From contig JBOFYV010000121.1 of assembly GCA_051654865.1 (NCBI GenBank), positions 1 to 25,515 of the forward strand: 25,515 bases of DNA, in the 5' to 3' direction. Within the stretch, counting starts at the first letter, position 1, and every line of letters starts with the position of its first letter. A program made the translations under genes and the position numbers. Below, one piece after another: positions 22,993 to 25,515 of this stretch. This DNA is from JBOFOR01 sp051654865. GTDB lineage: Bacteria; Bacillota; Clostridia; Peptostreptococcales; Peptostreptococcaceae. The notes below the pieces were generated by a model. It ran no database searches. It was not told where the DNA came from and saw nothing but the letters and a program-made list of their open reading frames with translations.

Positions 22993-23053
22993 AATTGTAT
23001 ACTTTTTTGTAAAAAAGTGATATATTAATTAATGGTATCAACCAATTGTATAC
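22993..23053 (+). repeat. Two copies of AATTGTATAC upstream of glmU
   Basis: The 10-mer occurs at 22993-23002 and 23044-23053. The second lies in the perfect palindrome TTGTATACAA (23046-23055). The first overlaps a possible weak promoter (TATACT 22998-23003, TATATT 23021-23026). They may be operator sites, but the protein is unknown. Confidence 0.35.
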
Positions 23054-23118
23054 AAAAGATAAAATTTACATAATATAGATAGAGTAGGAAATTATATTTA
23101 AGGAAATGGAGTAGAATT

Positions 23119-24492
23119 ATGAATTTTAAAGCTATAATACTTGCTGCAGGCAAAGGTACAAGAATGAAATCAAAATACCCAAAGGTTATACATAAAGTGT
23201 GTGGCAAAGAGATGGTTAATCATGTAATAACTGTTTCAAAAAAATCTGGAGTTAAAGATATAGTAGCAATTCTAGGACATGAATCAGAAGTAGTAAAAGA
23301 AAAATTACCTAAAGACACAATGATAGCTATGCAAACAGAACAATTAGGAACTGGGCATGCTGTTATGATGGCTAAAGATTATATAAATGATGAAGACACT
23401 ATAGTAGTACTATGTGGAGATACACCACTAGTAAAGGAAGAAACTTTAAAGAGATTATTTGATTACCATATAGAAAATGGATATCATACAACGGTTCTTA
23501 CAACAGAAGTTTCAAATCCAACTGGCTACGGTAGAATAATAAGAGACGAAAATCAAGATTTACTTAAAATCGTAGAGCAAAAAGATGCTAGCGAAGAAGA
23601 AAAGCTTGCTAAAGAAATAAACTCAGGAATTTATTGTTTTAATGGTAAATCATTAAGAGAAAGCTTAGATTTACTAGATAACAATAATGCTCAAGGTGAA
23701 TACTACTTAACAGACACTATACAAATAATGAGAAATAAGGGTCTAAAAGTAGGAGCTTACAATGGTTCTACAATAGAAGAATTAATGGGAGTTAACTCAA
23801 GAGTAGAATTATCAAGAGCAGAAGAAATAATGAGAAAAAGAATAAACGAAGCTCACATGGTAAATGGAGTAACAATAATAGATATAAACTCAACTTATAT
23901 AGAAGCAGATGTACAAATAGGAAACGATACAATCGTATATCCAGGTACAATGCTAAGAGGAAACACTACAATAGGTTCAAATTGTATAATAGGTATGAAT
24001 AGTAGTATAACAAATTCTAAAATTGGAGATTATACAGAAGTTGAAAACTCAACAGTAGTAGATAGTACAGTTGGAGAAAATACTACAGTAGGACCATATG
24101 CATACCTAAGACCTAATAGTAACATAGGAAACAACGTTAAAATAGGAGACTTCGTAGAAGTAAAAAATGCTACTATAGAAGACAACTCTAAAGCATCACA
24201 CTTATCATATATAGGAGATGCACACGTTGGAAAAGATGTAAATATAGGTTGCGGTGTAGTATTTGTAAATTATGATGGAAAAAATAAATTCAAGTCTATA
24301 GTAAAAGACGGTGCATTCATAGGGTCTAACTCAAACTTAGTTGCCCCTGTTACAGTAGAAGAAAAAGGGTATATAGCTACAGGGTCTACTATAACAAATG
24401 ATGTACCAAAAGGTGCATTAGCAATAGCTAGAGAAAGACAGGTTATCAAAGAAGGTTGGGTAGAAAAAAAAGACCAAAATGATAACAAGTAA
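23119..24492 (+). CDS. glmU: Bifunctional UDP-N-acetylglucosamine pyrophosphorylase / glucosamine-1-phosphate acetyltransferase
   Basis: GlmU acetylates glucosamine-1-phosphate and then joins it to UTP, giving UDP-GlcNAc, the precursor of peptidoglycan and of the MurC substrate. The 457-residue protein has the N-terminal Rossmann-like domain with LAAGKGTRMKSKYPKV (8-23), QLGTGHAVMMA and LCGDTPLV. A left-handed beta-helix follows from about residue 250, shown by hexapeptide repeats such as IGNDTIVYPG, IGSNCIIG, VGENTTVG and IGNNVKIGD. SHLSYIGDAHVG and the later GSNSNLVAP belong to the acetyltransferase site. GGAG near 23107 serves the ATG. It matches B. subtilis gcaD and precedes prs as there. 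Confidence 0.97.
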   Translation: MNFKAIILAAGKGTRMKSKYPKVIHKVCGKEMVNHVITVSKKSGVKDIVAILGHESEVVKEKLPKDTMIAMQTEQLGTGHAVMMAKDYINDEDTIVVLCGDTPLVKEETLKRLFDYHIENGYHTTVLTTEVSNPTGYGRIIRDENQDLLKIVEQKDASEEEKLAKEINSGIYCFNGKSLRESLDLLDNNNAQGEYYLTDTIQIMRNKGLKVGAYNGSTIEELMGVNSRVELSRAEEIMRKRINEAHMVNGVTIIDINSTYIEADVQIGNDTIVYPGTMLRGNTTIGSNCIIGMNSSITNSKIGDYTEVENSTVVDSTVGENTTVGPYAYLRPNSNIGNNVKIGDFVEVKNATIEDNSKASHLSYIGDAHVGKDVNIGCGVVFVNYDGKNKFKSIVKDGAFIGSNSNLVAPVTVEEKGYIATGSTITNDVPKGALAIARERQVIKEGWVEKKDQNDNK

Positions 24493-24510
24493 TAACTGAT
24501 TTGATAATTA

Positions 24511-24533
24511 TACTAGGCTGAATAAGCCTAGTA
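24511..24533 (+). other. Hairpin between glmU and prs without a T tract
   Basis: TACTAGGCT (24511-24519) pairs perfectly with AGCCTAGTA (24525-24533) around GAATA. No T run follows on either strand, so it is not a standard terminator. It could stabilise or process a glmU-prs message. Confidence 0.5.
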
Positions 24534-24580
24534 AGATTAATAAATATACATATATAGGTTAAATTTTTCAGGAGGCACAA

Positions 24581-25515
24581 ATGAACACTAGTGGAAGTGA
24601 AATAAAAATACTTGCAGGAAATTCATCAAAAGAATTAGCTGGGGCAATAGCTGATTACATAGGAGTACCATTAGCTAAGTGTGAAGTTGGAACATTTAGT
24701 GATGGAGAAATAAGCGTTAATATGACTGAAACAGTTAGAGGATGCGACGTTTTCGTTGTTCAATCAACTAACAGTCCAGTAAACGATAACTTAATGGAAT
24801 TATTAATAATGATAGATGCACTGAAAAGAGCATCAGCAGGAAGAATAACAGCAGTTATACCTTACTACGGATATGCAAGACAAGATAGAAAAGCAAAGGC
24901 AAGAGATCCAATCACTGCTAAGTTAGTAGCAAACTTAATAACAGCAGCTGGAGCAGACAGAGTTCTTACTATGGACTTACATGCGGCTCAAATACAAGGA
25001 TACTTTGATATACCACTAGATCATTTACAAGGTGGAAAGATATTAGCAGACTACTTCAACGAAAAGCAAATAGAAGACTTAGTAGTAGTATCACCAGATT
25101 TAGGAAGTGTTACTAGATCTAGAAAGTTTGCTAATGGATTAGACGGAGACGTTCCACTAGCTATAATAGACAAGAGAAGACCTAAGGCTAATGTTTCTGA
25201 AATAATGAACATTATAGGGGATGTTAAAGGTAAGAACGTTATATTATTAGACGATATGATAGATACTGCTGGAACAATAGTTAATGCAGCTAATGCACTT
25301 AAGGAATTTGGTGCTAAGGATGTATACGCTTGTTGTACTCACGGAGTATTATCAGGTCCAGCTATAGAGAGAATCGAAGGTTCTGCTATAGATGAGTTAA
25401 TAGTACTTGATACTATACAACTTCCTGAAGAGAAGAAGATCGATAAGATACAAGTTAAGACTGTAGCTCCTTTATTTGGGGATGCTATAAAGAAGATATT
25501 CTCTAACGAATCAGT
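24581..25515 (+). CDS. prs: Ribose-phosphate pyrophosphokinase, 3' end cut by the window edge
   Basis: Prs makes PRPP from ribose-5-phosphate and ATP, feeding purine, pyrimidine, NAD, histidine and tryptophan synthesis. The 311 visible residues are nearly the whole protein (family length about 317). KILAGNSSKELA, FSDGEISVNMTETVRG, the flexible loop PYYGYARQDRK (94-104), TMDLHAAQIQGYFDIP (130-145) and the PRPP loop VILLDDMIDTAGTI (220-233) are all present. AGGAGG lies 7 nt before the ATG. No stop codon is reached before 25515. Its product is used by the pncB enzyme and is the signal for PurR, both encoded in this window. Confidence 0.96.
   Translation, partial: MNTSGSEIKILAGNSSKELAGAIADYIGVPLAKCEVGTFSDGEISVNMTETVRGCDVFVVQSTNSPVNDNLMELLIMIDALKRASAGRITAVIPYYGYARQDRKAKARDPITAKLVANLITAAGADRVLTMDLHAAQIQGYFDIPLDHLQGGKILADYFNEKQIEDLVVVSPDLGSVTRSRKFANGLDGDVPLAIIDKRRPKANVSEIMNIIGDVKGKNVILLDDMIDTAGTIVNAANALKEFGAKDVYACCTHGVLSGPAIERIEGSAIDELIVLDTIQLPEEKKIDKIQVKTVAPLFGDAIKKIFSNES

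Overview
The window is about 30% GC by eye, with AT-rich codons and strong AAGGAG-type ribosome binding sites. It reads as chromosome of a low-GC, endospore-forming Firmicute of the class Clostridia. Protein wording, especially the unusual thymidylate kinase, points to the Peptostreptococcaceae (relatives of Clostridioides, Paraclostridium and Romboutsia). The genus is an inference from memory and was not searched.

The layout follows the conserved origin-proximal cluster known from Bacillus subtilis as yaaO-tmk-holB-yaaT-yabB-yabC ... metS-yabD-yabE-rnmV-ksgA ... purR-spoVG-gcaD-prs. Region 1 (1-458) is the 3' part of a 5S rRNA and a small DUF378 membrane protein. Region 2 (479-6875) holds a PLP-dependent decarboxylase, tmk, holB, ricT, a TrmN6-like methyltransferase, rsmI and an HD-domain protein, all rightward. 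Region 3 (6952-8833) is a leftward pair, nicotinate phosphoribosyltransferase followed by an Lrp/AsnC regulator, which breaks the Bacillus order. Region 4 (about 8957-10065) is the spore maturation pair spmA-spmB. Region 5 (10131-15578) is a methionine T-box leader, metG, tatD, a shortened YabE-like protein, rnmV and rsmA. Region 6 (15627-19957) is accessory: a very acidic unrecognised 391-residue protein, an M20 peptidase, a cation diffusion facilitator and an unrecognised membrane-anchored protein. Region 7 has leftward murC, then rightward purR, spoVG, glmU and prs; prs runs off the right edge.

Most genes serve information processing: DNA replication (tmk, holB), rRNA and tRNA modification (rsmI, rsmA, trmN6-like), 5S maturation (rnmV), tRNA charging (metG) and RNA maturation (ricT). 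Others make cell wall precursors (glmU, murC), PRPP (prs) and NAD (pncB). Three loci are sporulation-linked (spmAB, spoVG, and ricT by family knowledge).

No phage, insertion sequence, CRISPR array, tRNA gene or obvious defence island is visible. The most unusual items are the acidic two-domain protein at 15627-16802, a probable non-standard start codon for spmA, a tmk leader in which a hairpin separates a strong Shine-Dalgarno from the start, mutually exclusive hairpins in the purR leader, and a clear SigH-type promoter at spoVG.
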